DNA from: Chryseobacterium potabilaquae
GTDB lineage: Bacteria; Bacteroidota; Bacteroidia; Flavobacteriales; Weeksellaceae
DNA length: 64,000 bases
Assembly: GCF_902728265.1 (NCBI RefSeq)
Contig: NZ_CACVBR010000014.1
Coordinates: 1-64,000 of the forward strand
Direction: 5' to 3'
The notes beneath the pieces were generated by a model. That model saw only the letters and a program-made list of their open reading frames with translations, was not told the DNA's origin and searched no databases. The position numbers and the translations under genes are program-made. Positions within the stretch are counted from its first letter, which is position 1; each line of letters opens with the position of its first letter. Shown piece after piece: positions 37,618 through 47,688 of this stretch.

Positions 37618-37723
37618 ATTTATCAAGAAAGGTGGAGGGATTTGGCCCTATGAAACCTTAGCAACCAACATTCTTCTAAAAGTGTAATGGTGCTAATTCC
37701 AACCCATCTGGGGGAAGATAAGT
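37618..37723 (+). ncRNA. SAM-I riboswitch (S-box)
   Basis: Helix P1 is formed by 37618-37624 and 37717-37723. The core reads AGAAAGGTGGAGGG, then GGCCCTATGAAACC, TAGCAACC, and after a variable hairpin GGTGCTAATTCC. These are the invariant parts of the S-box aptamer that binds S-adenosylmethionine. I see no classical terminator between the aptamer and the TonB receptor start at 37820, so control may be at translation or through a non-obvious structure. It is transcribed from the adjoining promoter and precedes a TonB receptor and an APC permease. Confidence 0.93.
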
Positions 37724-37819
37724 AAAGAGGATATTCTAAGTATTATTCCATTTTCTTGACAATCTTTTTTTTGCGGGTTTCATCCGTAGGGTATATTATT
37801 AATTTTACAAAAATAAAAG

Positions 37820-40363
37820 ATGAGGAAATTAAGTCTATCTGTTTTATTACTTGGAGCTATTTTGGTTTCTGCACAGGAAAAGGAAAAGCAGATTGAAGAT
37901 GTCATTATTGTTGGGAATCGTAATGCTAAAAGGACAAAGCTAGAAACTCTAGTCCCTGTAGATGTTATAAGTATTGAAAAGATTCAAAAATCGGCACCTC
38001 AAACAACTGTTCAGGATCTACTGAATTATGTGATTCCATCATTCAACTCAGTTCGACAATCGGCTTCTGATGGTACAGAGCATATTGATCCCGTAACATT
38101 AAGAGGAATGGGTCCTGATCAGGTTTTAGTTCTTGTGAATGGTAAAAGAAGACATACTACATCTTTAGTTAATTATCAAAATACGGTCGGGAATGGTTCG
38201 GTAGGAACTGATTTAAGTACGATTCCTGTAATTGCTATTGATAGGATTGAAGTTTTAAGAGATGGAGCCGCAGCTCAATATGGATCTGATGCTATTGCGG
38301 GGGTAATTAATATTATTCTTAAAAAAGATATTGGCGCTTCTGCAAGCCTAAATTATGGAATTTCAGGGAGAAATGACGGTGAAACCTACCAGGCCGGTGC
38401 CAATTATGGAACATCTTTAGGAAAAGAGAAAAGTTATATCAATTTATCTCTTCAGTTGAATTACAGAGGAAAAACAACAAGAACGCAAAATCATGATTTG
38501 ATTATTTATGATCAATCTAATTTGGATGTGGTGAATAATAATGGGGCAATTTCTGTGAATGGGATAATGCTACCTAATGTTTCACCTATTGCATCCGGAA
38601 ATTACGGTAATTTTTTCGCTTATGATTTTGCAGATACTGGAAGCCAAATTTCTCGAGCCTATGATGATGCTTTAATGGGGCAAAATGGTTTATCCCGTAA
38701 TGATTTTAATTTTCAAATTGGAGATGCCCAGATCAAACAAGCTCAGTTATTTTTCAATTCAGAATATCCTTTTAATGATCATTTTAAAATGTACTCTTTT
38801 GGAGGTTTTAGCGTTAAAGAAGGTGAGGGATTTGGCTTTAGAAGGCTTCCAAGCGAAACTTCTAATATAGTTTCCTCTATTTACCCAAATGGTTTTCAGG
38901 CAGTTTTAGCTTCGCAGGTTTATGATTTCTCATATGCAGTGGGGGCAAAGTATAACCTTAATGAATGGCAATTTGATCTAAGTAATACTTTTGGAAGTAA
39001 TACCTTCAATTATAATGTTAATAATACGGTAAATGCTTCCTTGGGTTCAAAATCTCCAACTCATTTTTATGCAGGCTCTCATGGGTTTTTACAGAACACT
39101 GTTAATTTAGATGTTTCAAAAAATATCAATAATTTAAATGTTGCTTTTGGAGGGGAATTTAGGTTTGAGCAATATGATATAAAGGCAGGGGAAGAAGCCT
39201 CCTATGCTAGATATGATATCTTTGGAAATATAGCTACATCCTCTACACCCTCTTCTAATATAATTGGAGCGGGAGGTTCTCAATCTTTCACAGGTTTTTC
39301 ACCAGATAATGCGTTAAAAAAATCACGACGTTCGACTGCTATATATGCAGATATTTCTTACGATTTAGCTAAAAAATTAAATATTGATGCGGCTACAAGA
39401 TTTGAAAATTATTCAGATTTTGGGAATACTCTAAATGGAAAATTAGCTTTGCGATATGAATTTATAAAAAACTATGCGATCAGAGGGGCAATAGGAACTG
39501 GGTTTAGGGCTCCTTCCTTACAGCAACAGTACTTTAATAACTCTTATGCAGATATTTCTACTTCAGGAATTGGGATTGTAAAGAAAGGTATTTTTACCAA
39601 TGAAAGTAAAGCTGCCGAGGTTCTAGGTTTTGATAAATTAAAACAGGAAACTTCTGTGAATGGAAGTGTCGGGTTTACTTTAAAGCCTATAAAAGGACTG
39701 TTCATTACATTAGATGGGTATTGGATTAAAGTCAAAGATAGAATTGTGATTACCAGTAATATTACTGATTCTAAGCTCAAAGACCCAACAATTGTGGGAG
39801 AAGGAAATGAGGTAGAAAGTGCTCGTTTTTTTACCAATGCTGTAGATACAGAAACGAAAGGTGTTGACTTAGTGATTTCGTATGATTGGAAGTTGGCAGG
39901 AGGCAACTTAAATGTGAATCTTGCCGGAAATTATACGGAAACCAAAATTACAGATTTCCATTTTCCTACCAACTTACAGACTCCACAGACTGATTTTTTT
40001 GGACCTGATCAAGTCAATATCATAGAATCTCTTTCCCCGAAAACAAAAGCGACACTAGGGCTGAATTACGGGGTCGGAAAGTTTAATTTTATGATACGAA
40101 ATACCTACTTTGGCAAAGTCATAAGAGATGGGTATCCTTTTGGAGGTGTTCAGCAGTTTTCTCCAAAAGTAGTAACGGATGCTAGTATTGGATATGACAT
40201 TACGAAAAATATAAATCTGACTGTGGGTGCCAATAATATTTTTGATATCTTTCCGGATTTACAGATCTACGAAAATTCCTATTATGGAGTTTTTAAATAT
40301 GCACCAGTACAAATGGGGGCATTAGGAAGTTATTTTTTTGGAAGACTTAATTTTACTTTTTAA
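37820..40363 (+). CDS. TonB-dependent receptor under SAM-riboswitch control
   Basis: 847 aa. A signal peptide (LSLSVLLLGAILVSAQ) leads to a TonB-box-like start (EDVIIVGNRN) and the plug domain (about 40-165), with SAPQTTVQDLLNYV, LRGMGPDQVLVLVNGKR and IDRIEVLRDGAAAQYGSDA. The rest is a 22-strand barrel ending in GRLNFTF, with GTGFRAPSLQQQYFNN inside. It imports a substrate too large or scarce for porins across the outer membrane, powered by TonB. The SAM-I riboswitch upstream and the permease 6 bases downstream point to methionine, a methionine peptide or another sulfur compound. Confidence 0.93.
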   Translation: MRKLSLSVLLLGAILVSAQEKEKQIEDVIIVGNRNAKRTKLETLVPVDVISIEKIQKSAPQTTVQDLLNYVIPSFNSVRQSASDGTEHIDPVTLRGMGPDQVLVLVNGKRRHTTSLVNYQNTVGNGSVGTDLSTIPVIAIDRIEVLRDGAAAQYGSDAIAGVINIILKKDIGASASLNYGISGRNDGETYQAGANYGTSLGKEKSYINLSLQLNYRGKTTRTQNHDLIIYDQSNLDVVNNNGAISVNGIMLPNVSPIASGNYGNFFAYDFADTGSQISRAYDDALMGQNGLSRNDFNFQIGDAQIKQAQLFFNSEYPFNDHFKMYSFGGFSVKEGEGFGFRRLPSETSNIVSSIYPNGFQAVLASQVYDFSYAVGAKYNLNEWQFDLSNTFGSNTFNYNVNNTVNASLGSKSPTHFYAGSHGFLQNTVNLDVSKNINNLNVAFGGEFRFEQYDIKAGEEASYARYDIFGNIATSSTPSSNIIGAGGSQSFTGFSPDNALKKSRRSTAIYADISYDLAKKLNIDAATRFENYSDFGNTLNGKLALRYEFIKNYAIRGAIGTGFRAPSLQQQYFNNSYADISTSGIGIVKKGIFTNESKAAEVLGFDKLKQETSVNGSVGFTLKPIKGLFITLDGYWIKVKDRIVITSNITDSKLKDPTIVGEGNEVESARFFTNAVDTETKGVDLVISYDWKLAGGNLNVNLAGNYTETKITDFHFPTNLQTPQTDFFGPDQVNIIESLSPKTKATLGLNYGVGKFNFMIRNTYFGKVIRDGYPFGGVQQFSPKVVTDASIGYDITKNINLTVGANNIFDIFPDLQIYENSYYGVFKYAPVQMGALGSYFFGRLNFTF

Positions 40364-40369
40364 TAAAAA

Positions 40370-41671
40370 ATGAGCATTTCTTCACATCATCAGATTGGTT
40401 GGAAAACAGCTGTGGCCATTGTGATTTCGAATATGATCGGAACAGGTATTTTTACCACTTTAGGATTTCAATTAGTAGATATTACCAATACATATAGTAT
40501 ATTTCTGCTATGGGGAATAGGCGGTGTGCTGGCCTTATTTGGTGCGTTTTGCTATGCAGAGTTGGGTTCTCATTTCAAAGGAAATGGGGGTGATTTTATT
40601 TATTTAAAAGAAACATACCATCCTTTGTTAGGCTATTTGATAAGCTGGATATCTTTAATTATCGGTTTTTCTGCCCCGGTTGCCTTGGCTGCCTTGGCCA
40701 TGTCAAAGTATCTCTCGGTATTTAATTATACTTTTGAAAATGGATTTGCAATTATTGTAATTTTTTTAGTCGCTATATCTTTGTCTTTTAGTGTAAAAAC
40801 GTCGAGTAAATTTCATAATTTTTTTACTTTTATTAAAATAGCGTTTATTATTATTTTGATAGTTTTAGGAGTGGGACTTTCTCAGCCTATAACAGACGGA
40901 AGCTTGAACTTTAGTAACGATTGGCAAAAAGAAATTATGCTTCCTGCATTTGCAACCTCTTTAGTATTTGTAACGTATTCATATACAGGATGGAATTCAG
41001 CTTCTTATATAGCGGGAGAAATTAAAGATGTTCAAAAAAATCTTCCTAAATCATTGATTATAGGGACCATTTTTGTAACAGTCTGTTATATTATGATCAA
41101 TTTTATTATGTTGAAGCATGCTACTTTACATCAATTATCTGGAAAAGAAGATGTGATGGGAGAGGCGGCCAATAATATGTTTGGACATTTTTTTGGAAAA
41201 GTGGTAAATGTTTTTATTGCGCTACAGTTGATAGCAACAATTAGTGGTTATTTATGGGTAGGCTCAAGATTGACTCAAGCTTTTGCTAAAGAAAATAAAC
41301 TATGGAAATCTTTATCCACCAATAATAAAAAAGGAATTCCGGTACGAGCTATTTTTGCTCATGCAGCTATTGCGGCATTGATTATTTTGACAGGTAGCTT
41401 TAAAGAAATATTTATTTATACCTCATTTATTCTTCAATTATTTGCAAGTCTAGCAATTTCTACGGCATACTTTCTTAAAAAAGAAGATAGAAAAATATTT
41501 AAATCAAATTTATTCTACGTTTTTCCTACCGTATTTCTTCTTTTTAGCATATATATACTATATTTTACCCTTGTGCATAACCCTAAAGAGAGTTTTCTGG
41601 GGTTGGGAATTGTAGTAGTAGGGATTATTTTGTATTGGATTGATAGAAAGCTTTCTAAATCAGTACCCTAA
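40370..41671 (+). CDS. APC family amino-acid permease
   Basis: 433 aa with about 12 membrane helices. The first helix contains AIVISNMIGTGIFTTLGF, the characteristic unwound-helix motif of the APC superfamily. Helix 6 region has VFVTYSYTGWNSASYIAGEI. It lies 6 bases after the TonB receptor, so both depend on the same SAM-I riboswitch. Methionine or a related amino acid is the expected substrate by regulation; sequence alone does not show specificity. Confidence 0.9.
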   Translation: MSISSHHQIGWKTAVAIVISNMIGTGIFTTLGFQLVDITNTYSIFLLWGIGGVLALFGAFCYAELGSHFKGNGGDFIYLKETYHPLLGYLISWISLIIGFSAPVALAALAMSKYLSVFNYTFENGFAIIVIFLVAISLSFSVKTSSKFHNFFTFIKIAFIIILIVLGVGLSQPITDGSLNFSNDWQKEIMLPAFATSLVFVTYSYTGWNSASYIAGEIKDVQKNLPKSLIIGTIFVTVCYIMINFIMLKHATLHQLSGKEDVMGEAANNMFGHFFGKVVNVFIALQLIATISGYLWVGSRLTQAFAKENKLWKSLSTNNKKGIPVRAIFAHAAIAALIILTGSFKEIFIYTSFILQLFASLAISTAYFLKKEDRKIFKSNLFYVFPTVFLLFSIYILYFTLVHNPKESFLGLGIVVVGIILYWIDRKLSKSVP

Positions 41672-41699
41672 AGAGCTTTTAATTTGAATTAATAATTCT

Positions 41700-41707
41700 T
41701 ATCTTTG
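41700..41707 (+). promoter_or_regulatory. -7 element TATCTTTG upstream of prfA
   Basis: A perfect TAnnTTTG box, 20 bases before the prfA ATG. The TTTG at 41683-41686 is only 13 bases upstream. Confidence 0.5.
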
Positions 41708-41726
41708 CAGCCACAAAATTTTCAGA

Positions 41727-42812
41727 ATGTCTAAATCATTAATTCCAAAATTAGAAGCTATAAAACAACGATATAATGAGGTTGCAGATCTTATTATCCA
41801 GCCTGATATTATTTCAGATCAAAAAAGATATTCTTCTTTGAACAAAGAATATAGTGATTTGGGGAAGATTGTAAAAGTGTATGATCAATATAAATCCGCT
41901 TTAGATACTATTGAAGAATCTGAAGAGATCATTGCAGATGGCTCAGATAAAGATTTGGCAGATTTAGCTAAACTGGAGAAGTTGGAAGCCCAAGAGAAAC
42001 TTCCTGGATTGGAAGAAGATCTAAAAGTACTATTAATACCTAAAGATCCTGCAGATGATAAAAATGTGATTGTAGAATTACGTGCAGGAACAGGAGGAGA
42101 TGAAGCCGCTATTTTTGTGGAGGATATTTATAGAATGTACAGCATGTATTTCAAAACCAAAGGGTGGAGACATGAAGTAACTGATTCTAATGAAGCCGCA
42201 AAAGGATATAAAGAATTGATCATGAAAGTAGAAGGTGAAGGTGTGTATGGGATCATGAAATTTGAATCAGGCGTTCATCGTGTACAACGTGTTCCTGAAA
42301 CAGAATCTCAAGGGAGAGTGCATACTTCTGCTATTACAATTGCTGTGTTACCTGAAGCAGAAGAAGTTGATTTTGAATTAAATCCTGCAGATATTGAAAT
42401 GCAAACTTCACGTTCAGGAGGAGCTGGGGGACAGAATGTAAACAAGGTTGAAACAAAAGTTCAATTGACCCATAAACCTTCGGGATTAGTAGTTGTTTGT
42501 CAGCAGGCCCGTTCTCAGTTGGCAAACCGTGAATTGGCAATGGAAATGTTGAGGACAAAGCTATATGATATCGAGTTGCAAAAAGTTCAGGGAGATATTG
42601 CTGCCCAACGTAAATCAATGGTTTCTACAGGAGACCGTTCTGCAAAAATTAAAACCTATAATTATCCACAAGGGAGAGTTACTGATCATAGAATCAATAA
42701 ATCGATGTATAATTTAGATGCCTATATGAACGGAGATATTTCCGAAATGATAGATGCTGTAATCATGGCAGAAAATGCAGAAAAAATGAAAGGAGAAGAA
42801 GATAACTATTAA
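41727..42812 (+). CDS. prfA: Peptide chain release factor 1
   Basis: Terminates translation at UAA and UAG. 361 aa. The catalytic GGQ lies in [17 protein letters not shown], which contacts the peptidyl-transferase centre. The decoding domain is before it ([20 protein letters not shown]), and the C-terminal [14 protein letters not shown] is typical. Length is normal. Its own -7 box and a strong terminator make it a single gene. A second GGQ protein, prfH, lies 8 kb downstream and is functionally different. Confidence 0.96.
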   Translation: MSKSLIPKLEAIKQRYNEVADLIIQPDIISDQKRYSSLNKEYSDLGKIVKVYDQYKSALDTIEESEEIIADGSDKDLADLAKLEKLEAQEKLPGLEEDLKVLLIPKDPADDKNVIVELRAGTGGDEAAIFVEDIYRMYSMYFKTKGWRHEVTDSNEAAKGYKELIMKVEGEGVYGIMKFESGVHRVQRVPETESQGRVHTSAITIAVLPEAEEVDFELNPADIEMQTSRSGGAGGQNVNKVETKVQLTHKPSGLVVVCQQARSQLANRELAMEMLRTKLYDIELQKVQGDIAAQRKSMVSTGDRSAKIKTYNYPQGRVTDHRINKSMYNLDAYMNGDISEMIDAVIMAENAEKMKGEEDNY

Positions 42813-42841
42813 AATATATCTTCTTTTAAAATAAAGCAAAA

Positions 42842-42869
42842 AGTGACTGAGTTTCCAGTCACTTTTTTT
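42842..42869 (+). terminator. Intrinsic terminator after prfA
   Basis: An 8-bp stem (42842-42849 with 42856-42863), then TTTTTTT. Confidence 0.85.
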
Positions 42870-42885
42870 ATTTCAATACTTTGCT

Positions 42886-42893
42886 TATTTTTG
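42886..42893 (+). promoter_or_regulatory. -7 element TATTTTTG upstream of the S9 peptidase
   Basis: A TAnnTTTG match, 17 bases before the ATG. No -33 TTG at the usual spacing because the prfA terminator lies there. Confidence 0.45.
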
Positions 42894-42909
42894 ATAAAAA
42901 CAATTCAGC

Positions 42910-45015
42910 ATGAATTTTAGAACTACCTTATTAACAGCTGGAGTCTTATTCTCAGCAACTTTTTATTCTCAAAAAATGAATTATCCTAAAGCATTAAAAG
43001 GAAACCAAATAGATACTTATTTTGATACTGCTGTGGCAGATCCATTCAGAGATTTGGAAAATGATTCTCAAACTACTAAAAAATGGGTTGATGAAGAAGT
43101 GAATTATACACAAAACTACCTTTCGAAAATCCCATTTAGAGATAAGATCAAAAATCAATTGAAAGATATCTGGAATTATGAAAAAATTACGGCACCTTTC
43201 AAAGAAGGAGATTATACATATTATTACAAAAATGACGGTCTTCAAGCACAGTCTGTTTTATACAGAACACACAATAAAGCAAAAACAACAGAAGTATTTT
43301 TAGATCCAAATAAATTTTCGGAAAAAGGAACCACATCACTTTCTCAGTTGTCATTTAATAAAAAAGGAAATCTAGCAGCTTATTCTATTTCAGAGGGAGG
43401 GAGTGATTGGAATAAAATCATTATTATTGATGCCATTACCAAAAAGCAGATGGATGCTACTTTAATAGATGTGAAATTCAGTGGAATTGCATGGAAAGGT
43501 GATGAAGGTTTCTACTATTCAAGCTATGATAAGCCCAAAGAAGGAACAGTTCTTTCAGGAATGACAGATAAGCATAAAGTATATTTTCATAAGCTAGGAA
43601 CTAAGCAGTCTGAAGATGTCCTTATTTTTGGAGGAGATCAGACTCCAAGACGATATTTAGGAGCATCTGTTTCTGAAGATCAAAGGTATTTAATTATTTC
43701 TGCAGCTAATGCAACCAATGGAAATGAATTATATATAAAGGATTTAAAAAATAATAGTAAAGATTTTGTCCAAATCGTGAAGGGATTTGATGTGAATGCA
43801 GATATTGTAGATACTCAGGGTGATGATCTTTTTATTTTTACAGATTTGAAAGCTCCAAATATGCGTTTGGTAAAAGCAAATATTAATAATCCGTCTCCTG
43901 AAAATTGGAAAGATGTAGTTCCTGAAACTGAAAATGTATTAGGTGTTTCCTCTGGAGGAGGATCTTTTTTCGCAACTTATATGATTGATGCTATTGATCA
44001 GGTAAAGCAATATGATAAAACAGGGAAACTGATTAGAGAAATTGCTCTTCCGGGTAAAGGAAATATAAGTGGATTTGGAGGAAAAGAAACTGAAAAAGAA
44101 CTTTATTTTTCGTTTACTAATTATATTACTCCTGGAACAATTTATAAAATTAATGCAGATACAGGAAAGTCTGAGGTGTATCAAAGACCTAAAGTAAAGT
44201 TCAATACTGATGATTATATTTCCGAGCAGGTATTTTATACATCGAAAGATGGAACAAAAATTCCGATGATGATCAATTATAAAAAGGGAACAAAATTAGA
44301 CGGGAAAAATCCTACCATATTATATTCATATGGCGGATTTAATATCAGTTTGCAGCCGTCTTTTTCTGTTGTGAATGCTATTTGGATGGAAAATGGAGGT
44401 ATTTATGCTGTCCCTAATATCCGTGGAGGAGGAGAGTATGGGAAGAATTGGCATGATGCCGGAACGAAAATGCAAAAGAAAAATGTATTTGAAGATTTTA
44501 TTGCAGCGGGTGAATATTTACAAAGTAACGGATATACTTCAAAGGAATATATGGCTCTTTCTGGAAGATCAAATGGAGGTTTGTTAGTAGGTGCAACTAT
44601 GACGATGCGTCCGGATTTAGCAAAGGTGGCGTTCCCTGGAGTAGGGGTATTGGATATGTTGAGATATAATAAATTTACAGCTGGAGCAGGATGGTCATAT
44701 GATTATGGAACCGCAGAAGATAGCAAGGAAATGTTTAACTATCTTAAATCATATTCACCTGTTCATAATGTGAAAGCCAATACATGCTACCCTTCAACAA
44801 TGATTATCACAAGTGATCATGATGATAGAGTAGTACCTGCACATTCTTTTAAATTTGGAGCAGAATTGCAAGAAAAGCAATCATGTAATAACCCGGTTCT
44901 ATTAAGGATTGAGAAAAATGCAGGACATGGAGCCGGAAGATCAACAGAGCAAGTTATTAGTGAAAATGCAGACTTGATTTCTTTTGCTTTGTACGAAATG
45001 GGTATTAAGATTTAA
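42910..45015 (+). CDS. Prolyl oligopeptidase family serine peptidase (S9A), exported
   Basis: 701 aa. A signal peptide (FRTTLLTAGVLFSATFYSQ) implies export to the periplasm or beyond. The beta-propeller spans about 70-440. The catalytic triad is S554 in SGRSNGGLL, D638 in SDHDDRVVP and H673 in NAGHGAGRS. GTKMQKKNVFEDFIAAGEYL is the conserved segment before the nucleophile elbow. It cleaves short peptides after proline; flavobacterial homologues are well-known secreted prolyl endopeptidases. It has no T9SS sorting domain. Confidence 0.94.
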   Translation: MNFRTTLLTAGVLFSATFYSQKMNYPKALKGNQIDTYFDTAVADPFRDLENDSQTTKKWVDEEVNYTQNYLSKIPFRDKIKNQLKDIWNYEKITAPFKEGDYTYYYKNDGLQAQSVLYRTHNKAKTTEVFLDPNKFSEKGTTSLSQLSFNKKGNLAAYSISEGGSDWNKIIIIDAITKKQMDATLIDVKFSGIAWKGDEGFYYSSYDKPKEGTVLSGMTDKHKVYFHKLGTKQSEDVLIFGGDQTPRRYLGASVSEDQRYLIISAANATNGNELYIKDLKNNSKDFVQIVKGFDVNADIVDTQGDDLFIFTDLKAPNMRLVKANINNPSPENWKDVVPETENVLGVSSGGGSFFATYMIDAIDQVKQYDKTGKLIREIALPGKGNISGFGGKETEKELYFSFTNYITPGTIYKINADTGKSEVYQRPKVKFNTDDYISEQVFYTSKDGTKIPMMINYKKGTKLDGKNPTILYSYGGFNISLQPSFSVVNAIWMENGGIYAVPNIRGGGEYGKNWHDAGTKMQKKNVFEDFIAAGEYLQSNGYTSKEYMALSGRSNGGLLVGATMTMRPDLAKVAFPGVGVLDMLRYNKFTAGAGWSYDYGTAEDSKEMFNYLKSYSPVHNVKANTCYPSTMIITSDHDDRVVPAHSFKFGAELQEKQSCNNPVLLRIEKNAGHGAGRSTEQVISENADLISFALYEMGIKI

Positions 45016-45042
45016 AATAATATACAACAATTAATCAATATC

Positions 45043-45075
45043 AAATCCGGAGGAATTTTTCTTCGGATTTTTCTT
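45043..45075 (+). terminator. Intrinsic terminator after the S9 peptidase
   Basis: An imperfect stem pairing AAATCCG from 45043 with CGGATTT ending near 45070, followed by TTCTTTT. Confidence 0.7.
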
Positions 45076-45223
45076 TTCCCATTCAATGAATTGGAGATTA
45101 TCTATTTGTACCTATTAAAATAAAAAGAAGTCTATTTTAACATTTATACAATCAGGTTATTACTCTGCCTTAGTTGTTATTCTAAAAATCCGTAATTTTA
45201 GCCATCTAATAAATCTGAAGATT

Positions 45224-47341
45224 ATGAGAAGAGAAGTTAAAAATAAAACTCCTCAATTTAATATAACTGAAAAAGAATCGGAAAACTATTATTTCGAGAA
45301 AGATGGTCTCCAACTTAAAACTTCCTATCAAGAAAAAGATACAAAAAATAGGGATTTGACACATACTGTGTCGGGAATTGAGCCTTATTTAAGAGGTCCC
45401 TATTCTACCATGTATGTTCAGAAACCTTGGACAATTCGCCAGTATGCGGGATTTTCAACGGCAGAGGAATCAAATGCTTTTTATAGAAGGAATTTAGCTG
45501 CTGGGCAAAAAGGACTTTCTGTAGCTTTTGACTTAGCAACGCATAGAGGATATGATTCAGACCACGCAAGAGTGATGGGAGATGTAGGGAAGGCAGGTGT
45601 TGCTATTGATTCTGTGGAGGACATGAAAATCTTGTTTAATGAAATTCCATTAGATCAGATTTCAGTATCCATGACAATGAATGGAGCGGTTCTTCCTATT
45701 TTATCATTTTATATAGTTGCTGCGGAAGAGCAGGGAGTAAAACAGAACTTACTTTCGGGCACGATACAGAATGATATTCTGAAGGAGTTTATGGTGAGAA
45801 ATACGTATATCTATCCACCAACTCCATCCATGAAAATTATCGCAGATATTTTTGAATATACTTCTCGAAACATTCCAAAATTTAATTCTATTTCTATTTC
45901 TGGCTATCATATGCAAGAGGCAGGAGCGACTCCTGTTTTAGAAATGGCTTATACCCTTGCGGATGGGTTAGAATATGTGCGAACGGGAATAAAAGCCGGA
46001 ATGAATGTTGACGATTTTGCTCCAAGATTATCCTTTTTCTGGGCAATTGGGATGAACCACTTTATGGAAATTGCCAAAATGCGTGCCGCTAGATATATTT
46101 GGGCAACTCTATTGAAACAGTTCAATCCTCAAAATCCTAAATCTTTAGCTTTAAGGACTCATTCTCAAACTTCTGGTTGGTCACTGACAGAGCAAGAGCC
46201 TTTTAATAATATTACAAGAACTGCGATTGAAGCATTATCTTCTGCTTTAGGAGGAACACAATCTTTGCATACTAATGCTTTAGACGAAGCAATAGCACTT
46301 CCTACGGATTATTCAGCTAAAATAGCGAGAAATACACAGATCATTCTTCAACAAGAAAGTGGGATATGTGATGTGGTAGATCCAATGGGGGGAAGTAATT
46401 TGATAGAAAGCCTCACCCAACAAATGATTGAAGAAGCGATGAAGTATATCGATGAAGTAGAGAAAGAAGGAGGAATGACAAAAGCGATAGAAGCTGGAAT
46501 CCCAAAAATGAGAATTGAGGAGGCAGCTGCTAAAAAGCAAGCTAAAATAGATAGTGGAGAGGAATTTATTATTGGGGTCAACTCTTTTAAATCTTCCTTA
46601 AAACAAGAGGAAATTGAAATATTAGATATTGATAATACGGAAGTACGTAGGAAGCAAATCGAGAGATTAAATACAATCAAAGAATCGAGAAACTCAGAAA
46701 AAGTCAATGAAATTTTGGAGAGAATTAGGGAGTGTGCGAAGTCTGGCAAGGGAAATCTGTTAGAACTATGTATTGAAGCCGCAAGAAGGAGAGTTACCTT
46801 GGGAGAGATGAGTGATGCTATGGAAGAAAGTTTCGGTAGATATAAAGCCAATATTAAAACAATATCTGGAGTATATGCTATGAATGCAGGGAAAAATGAA
46901 TATTTTGAAAAAGCACTTCTCCTTACTCAGAAATTTGAGGAAGAAGAAGGACGCCGCCCAAGATTAATGGTAGCAAAAATGGGACAGGATGGTCATGATA
47001 GAGGTGCAAAAGTAGTTGCAACAGCATTTGCAGATATGGGATTTGATGTGGATGTTGCACCATTATTTCAAACCCCGGAAGAAGTGGCGAAGCAGGCAGT
47101 TGAAAATGACATTCATATTTTAGGGGTTTCTTCTTTAGCAGCTGGACATAAAACGTTGGTCCCTCAGGTGGTGGAAGAATTAAAAAAACTAGGTGCGGAT
47201 GATATTACGATCGTAGTTGGGGGAGTTATTCCTCAGCAAGACTATGAGTTTCTGTATGCTAACGGTGCAGATTTTATTTTTGGTCCGGGAACCAATCTTC
47301 CAAAATGTGCAGTAGATATTTTGGAGAAATTTTTACAATAG
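45224..47341 (+). CDS. scpA: Methylmalonyl-CoA mutase, large catalytic subunit
   Basis: An adenosylcobalamin enzyme that interconverts methylmalonyl-CoA and succinyl-CoA in propionate metabolism. 705 aa. The TIM barrel (about 60-420) contains [43 protein letters not shown] and [14 protein letters not shown]. The B12 domain at the C-terminus has D589-G-H591 in [13 protein letters not shown], where His ligates cobalt. It is upstream of a terminator and has a -7-like TAATTTTA at 45193. No small subunit gene adjoins it; the GTPase partner meaB is 8 kb downstream. Confidence 0.95.
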   Translation: MRREVKNKTPQFNITEKESENYYFEKDGLQLKTSYQEKDTKNRDLTHTVSGIEPYLRGPYSTMYVQKPWTIRQYAGFSTAEESNAFYRRNLAAGQKGLSVAFDLATHRGYDSDHARVMGDVGKAGVAIDSVEDMKILFNEIPLDQISVSMTMNGAVLPILSFYIVAAEEQGVKQNLLSGTIQNDILKEFMVRNTYIYPPTPSMKIIADIFEYTSRNIPKFNSISISGYHMQEAGATPVLEMAYTLADGLEYVRTGIKAGMNVDDFAPRLSFFWAIGMNHFMEIAKMRAARYIWATLLKQFNPQNPKSLALRTHSQTSGWSLTEQEPFNNITRTAIEALSSALGGTQSLHTNALDEAIALPTDYSAKIARNTQIILQQESGICDVVDPMGGSNLIESLTQQMIEEAMKYIDEVEKEGGMTKAIEAGIPKMRIEEAAAKKQAKIDSGEEFIIGVNSFKSSLKQEEIEILDIDNTEVRRKQIERLNTIKESRNSEKVNEILERIRECAKSGKGNLLELCIEAARRRVTLGEMSDAMEESFGRYKANIKTISGVYAMNAGKNEYFEKALLLTQKFEEEEGRRPRLMVAKMGQDGHDRGAKVVATAFADMGFDVDVAPLFQTPEEVAKQAVENDIHILGVSSLAAGHKTLVPQVVEELKKLGADDITIVVGGVIPQQDYEFLYANGADFIFGPGTNLPKCAVDILEKFLQ

Positions 47342-47381
47342 TTTATTGGTGAAAATAATGAACTTTTATCCTAAAATACAT

Positions 47382-47412
47382 AAGTCTGGATGTTCTATTC
47401 AGACTTTTTTTA
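47382..47412 (+). terminator. Intrinsic terminator after scpA
   Basis: A 7-bp stem (47382-47388 with 47400-47406) plus two extra weak pairs, followed by TTTTTT. Confidence 0.8.
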
Positions 47413-47433
47413 TCAATTCTGCAAAAAAATAAT

Positions 47434-47462
47434 TTGATTATTAAAAAATAAGTGTACCTTTG
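47434..47462 (+). promoter_or_regulatory. Bacteroidota-type promoter of the orphan attenuator
   Basis: TTG at 47434-47436, an 18-base spacer and TACCTTTG at 47455-47462. This is one of the best promoter matches in the window. Expected start is near 47469, 35 bases before the leader peptide. Confidence 0.8.
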
Positions 47463-47503
47463 CTCCTGAAAATCAAGTTTAATCATTAAAAAACAACGAA
47501 GCA

Positions 47504-47581
47504 ATGTTCAAAATAACATCTATTTCTACAGTTGGATTGCCACTTTTGGTGGTGAGGCTTCGTGGTTTGATACACTCTTAG
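47504..47581 (+). CDS. Leader peptide rich in Leu, Val and Ile (attenuator)
   Basis: 25 codons from ATG to TAG. The middle reads GLPLLVVRLRGLI; 11 of 25 residues are Leu (5), Val (3) or Ile (3). This is the pattern of ilv/leu leader peptides in which ribosome stalling senses branched-chain amino acids. It sits between a strong promoter and a terminator with alternative pairings (see the terminator entry). The downstream gene is rtcB, not a biosynthetic gene, so the leader seems orphaned. No leader of this exact sequence was checked in a database. Confidence 0.7.
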   Translation: MFKITSISTVGLPLLVVRLRGLIHS

Positions 47582-47605
47582 AATAACAGTATAACGAAAT
47601 ATCAC

Positions 47606-47635
47606 AACCCGAAGTCGTAGGATTTCGGGTTTTTT
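47606..47635 (+). terminator. Attenuator terminator with a competing antiterminator
   Basis: Terminator stem 47606-47613 with 47624-47631, followed by TTTTTT. A competing pairing joins 47556-47562 with 47610-47616 (7 pairs, one G-U). A further pairing, 47496-47502 with 47557-47563, would block the antiterminator. The mutually exclusive set around the leader peptide is the layout of transcription attenuation. Confidence 0.75.
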
Positions 47636-47688
47636 ATTGCGCAATATTTCAAACTCAGGTTTCCCCGAAATCTTTTTAATAATAATTT

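Noticed and set aside
37724-37819. A classical terminator as expression platform of the SAM riboswitch
   Set aside because: I found no stem with a U-run between the aptamer and the TonB receptor start; the control mode stays open.
46348-46851. 167-codon open frame on the minus strand inside scpA
   Set aside because: It lies wholly within the strongly conserved methylmalonyl-CoA mutase frame and its translation resembles no protein; it is an antisense shadow.
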